Source: Mycolicibacterium neoaurum (lineage in GTDB: Bacteria > Actinomycetota > Actinomycetes > Mycobacteriales > Mycobacteriaceae). Taken from it: DNA of 64,000 nucleotides. Below are positions 62,264 to 64,000 of this stretch, piece by piece. The position numbers and the translations under genes were made by a program. The stretch spans positions 806,001 through 870,000 of the forward strand of contig NZ_JAQIIX010000002.1 of the NCBI RefSeq assembly GCF_036946495.1, in the 5' to 3' direction. Numbering within the stretch: the stretch's first letter is position 1; every line of letters starts with the position of its first letter. A model generated the notes under the pieces. It did not search any database, had not been told where the DNA came from, and saw nothing but the letters and a program-made list of their open reading frames with translations.

Positions 62264-62533
62264 TTCGGTCTCGAATCTACCGCCGATGGGTGACAGCCGG
62301 GTCATGCCCCGCGTGCTGGGGTGCGGTCACCTTTGCGTCGAATCGGCCGTCGGTGGCACACTCGATTCGTGCTCCATCGGCAGCGACGATTTTTCTACGG
62401 GTACCGGTCCGCGGTGCCCGTGGTCTAGCTGCTTCCCTTCCAGCCCCGCGGTCCGCATCTGCGATCCGGGGCTCTGTTGTGTGAGGCCCCGAACCGGATG
62501 AACCAAGACGCCACCAACAGCGAGGAGAACCCC

Positions 62534-62797
62534 GTGAGTGCCGAAACACAGACTGCCGCAGATATCGACGAACTCCGCCTGGAGATCGACCGCCTCGACG
62601 CGGAGATCCTGGCTGCGGTGAAGCGCCGCGCCGAGGTGTCGCGCATCATCGGCAAGGCGCGGATGGCCTCCGGCGGCACCCGGTTGGTGCACAGCCGCGA
62701 GATGAAGGTCATCGAGCGCTACAGCGAGCTCGGCCCAGAGGGCAAGGACCTGGCCATGCTGCTGCTGCGCCTCGGCCGCGGCCGCCTCGGCCACTAG
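62534..62797 (+). CDS. Chorismate mutase, AroQ-delta type
   Basis: The small intracellular chorismate mutase converts chorismate to prephenate. The protein is about 87 residues from GTG 62534 (AGGAG upstream); ATG 62498 would add 12 residues. The AroQ-fold helix runs ELRLEIDRLDAEILAAVKRR, then AEVSRIIGKARMASGGTRLV, then HSREMKVIERYSELGPEGKD. The closing LRLGRGRLGH tail matches M. tuberculosis Rv0948c, which becomes active in complex with the DAHP synthase AroG. No other aromatic gene is beside it. Confidence 0.93.
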   Translation: MSAETQTAADIDELRLEIDRLDAEILAAVKRRAEVSRIIGKARMASGGTRLVHSREMKVIERYSELGPEGKDLAMLLLRLGRGRLGH

Positions 62798-62806
62798 TCA
62801 ACCTGC

Positions 62807-62855
62807 GATTTCGGCGCGGATACGTTCGGTCAGCGAGCGTATCCGCGCCGAAATC
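62807..62855. terminator. 18-base perfect hairpin, terminator and repeat element
   Basis: GATTTCGGCGCGGATACG (62807-62824) pairs fully with 62838-62855 around a 13-base loop. It lies between the convergent chorismate mutase and succinate-semialdehyde dehydrogenase genes, ending two bases from the latter's stop. The left arm's first 12 bases recur at 34361. Confidence 0.8.
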
Positions 62856-62856
62856 A

Positions 62857-64000
62857 CTACGGGGTGAAGGCGATGTACTTGGTCTCCAGGTACTCCTCGA
62901 TGCCCTCGGAGCCGCCTTCACGGCCGAACCCGGACTCCTTGATCCCGCCGAACGGCGCCGCGGCATCCGAGATGACCCCGCGGTTGACACCCACCATGCC
63001 CGCCTCGACGGACTCCGCGACGCGCAGCGCGCGGTCGAGGGACTGCGTGTAGATATAGGACGCCAGCCCGTACTCGGTGTTGTTGGCGGCAGCGATGCCC
63101 TCCTCCTCGGTATCGAAGCCGGTGATCGGCGCGACGGGCCCGAACACCTCCTCCTTCAGGATGCGGGCCTCGGCCGGGACGTCGGCCAGCACGGTGGCGG
63201 GGTAGAAATGTCCGGGACCGTCCGGGGCCACTCCGCCGACGGCCACCTCGGCGCCGCGGGACACCGCGTCGGAGACCAGGTCGGCGACGATGCCGAGTTG
63301 CTTGGCCGAGATCAGCGGGCCCAACGTCGACGAGTCCTCAAGGCCGTTGCCCAGCGAGTACTCGCTCATCCGCTTGACGAGCTTCTCGGTGAACTCCGCG
63401 CGCACCGCATTGGCGACGTGGAAGCGGTTGGCCGCCGTGCAGGCCTCACCGCCGTTGCGCATCTTTGCCAGCAGCGCACCCTCCACCGCGGCGTCGACGT
63501 CGGCGTCGTCGAACACCACGAACGGGGCGTTGCCACCGAGTTCCATCGAGGTGCGCAACAGCTTGTCGCTGGACTGTTTCACCAACGCCTTGCCCACCCC
63601 GGTCGAGCCAGTGAACGTCAGCTTGCGCAGTCGGCCATCGTCGATCAGCGCGGCGGTGAGGTCGCCGGGCTTGGTGGTCGGCAGCACCGAGAGCACACCC
63701 TTGGGCAGACCCGCCTCGTCGATCAGCTTGGCCAGCAGCAGCATGGTCAGCGGGGTCTCCTGCGCCGGTTTGACCAGCATGGTGCAGCCGGCCGCGAGGG
63801 CGGGGCCGATCTTGCGGGTCCCCATGGCCAACGGGAAATTCCACGGCGTGATGGCGTAACACGGGCCGACCGGCATCTTGGTCACCAGGATGCGTCCGGT
63901 ACCCGCCGGGCTGTGGGTGTAGCGCCCGTCGATGCGGACGGCCTCCTCGGCGAACCAGCGGAAGAACTCCGAGCCGTACTTGACCTCGCCCCGGCTCTCG
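62857..64000 (-). CDS. gabD: NAD(P)-dependent succinate-semialdehyde dehydrogenase, N-terminus cut off
   Basis: The visible 380 residues are the C-terminal part of an aldehyde dehydrogenase; the frame runs off the right edge, so the start is missing. It has PWNFPLAMGTRKIGPALAAGC, the general base Glu in TSMELGGNAPFVVFDDADVD, the nucleophile Cys in RNGGEACTAANRFHV, and EEVFGPVAPITGFDTEEEGI. The ESRGEVKYGSEFFRWFAEEA segment near the edge is typical of GabD1-type succinate-semialdehyde dehydrogenases, which finish GABA breakdown in the TCA bypass. Convergent with chorismate mutase. Confidence 0.88.
   Translation of the reverse strand, partial: ESRGEVKYGSEFFRWFAEEAVRIDGRYTHSPAGTGRILVTKMPVGPCYAITPWNFPLAMGTRKIGPALAAGCTMLVKPAQETPLTMLLLAKLIDEAGLPKGVLSVLPTTKPGDLTAALIDDGRLRKLTFTGSTGVGKALVKQSSDKLLRTSMELGGNAPFVVFDDADVDAAVEGALLAKMRNGGEACTAANRFHVANAVRAEFTEKLVKRMSEYSLGNGLEDSSTLGPLISAKQLGIVADLVSDAVSRGAEVAVGGVAPDGPGHFYPATVLADVPAEARILKEEVFGPVAPITGFDTEEEGIAAANNTEYGLASYIYTQSLDRALRVAESVEAGMVGVNRGVISDAAAPFGGIKESGFGREGGSEGIEEYLETKYIAFTP

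Noticed and set aside
62442..62473. Attenuator hairpin in front of chorismate mutase (AGCCCCG paired with CGGGGCT)
   Set aside because: Only seven base pairs, no leader peptide with aromatic codons and no competing structure visible.

Overview
The window is GC-rich, densely coded DNA from a mycobacterium, most likely a fast-growing Mycolicibacterium. The evidence is an MspA-type porin, F420/LLM oxidoreductases, many TetR regulators, frequent GTG/TTG starts, and a right-hand 47 kb that follows the Mycobacterium tuberculosis order Rv0996 to Rv0948c in inverted orientation with a few insertions. Gene names taken from M. tuberculosis rest on recalled family knowledge and synteny, not on a search.

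Left part (1 to about 16.5 kb): accessory, catabolic and heavily regulated. After an SDR fragment, a GGDEF diguanylate cyclase and a membrane protein come five TetR regulators interleaved with a P450, a KshA-like Rieske oxygenase, two DapB-like NAD(P) oxidoreductases, a KstD-like flavoprotein, an HSL-type esterase, a PhlG-like C-C hydrolase and an unrecognised protein family. Two genes are broken: an alpha/beta hydrolase with a one-base deletion, and a truncated, frameshifted tandem copy of the unrecognised gene. The stretch from 8.15 to 16.5 kb is bracketed by tRNA-Ala(CGC) and a degenerate copy of its 3' end, which suggests an old tRNA-anchored island without a surviving integrase. Together the enzymes look like an undescribed pathway for a cyclic, possibly steroid-, terpenoid- or polyketide-like substrate.

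Middle part (16.5 to 29.7 kb): conserved core. It holds a SepX/GlpR-like division membrane protein, RimJ-like acetyltransferase, a MoeA-like protein with degenerate active-site motifs (Glp-like), galU, 5-formyl-THF cyclo-ligase, the Ser-rich zinc chaperone Ruc, a SAF protein, mscL, a secreted protein, a divergent MspA porin, a 52-residue protein, and the envelope-stress operon mprA-mprB-pepD-moaB2 next to rpmF.

Right part (29.9 to 64 kb): an acyl-CoA operon (AtuA-like, acyl-CoA dehydrogenase, accD2, accA2, acyl-CoA dehydrogenase, enoyl-CoA hydratase) that looks like branched-chain or isoprenoid acyl-CoA carboxylation; a DUF1707 protein; a MoxR-type ATPase with a VWA partner; an inserted esterase and an intact IS30-family element; purH-purN-perM-34 kDa antigen; a dimethylsulfone monooxygenase; an LLM oxidoreductase preceded by a perfect KstR box; a thiolase-like protein lacking the nucleophilic Cys; a TetR with twin operators controlling an S9 peptidase; sucCD; an M23 peptidase; uvrD1; chorismate mutase; and a truncated succinate-semialdehyde dehydrogenase at the edge.
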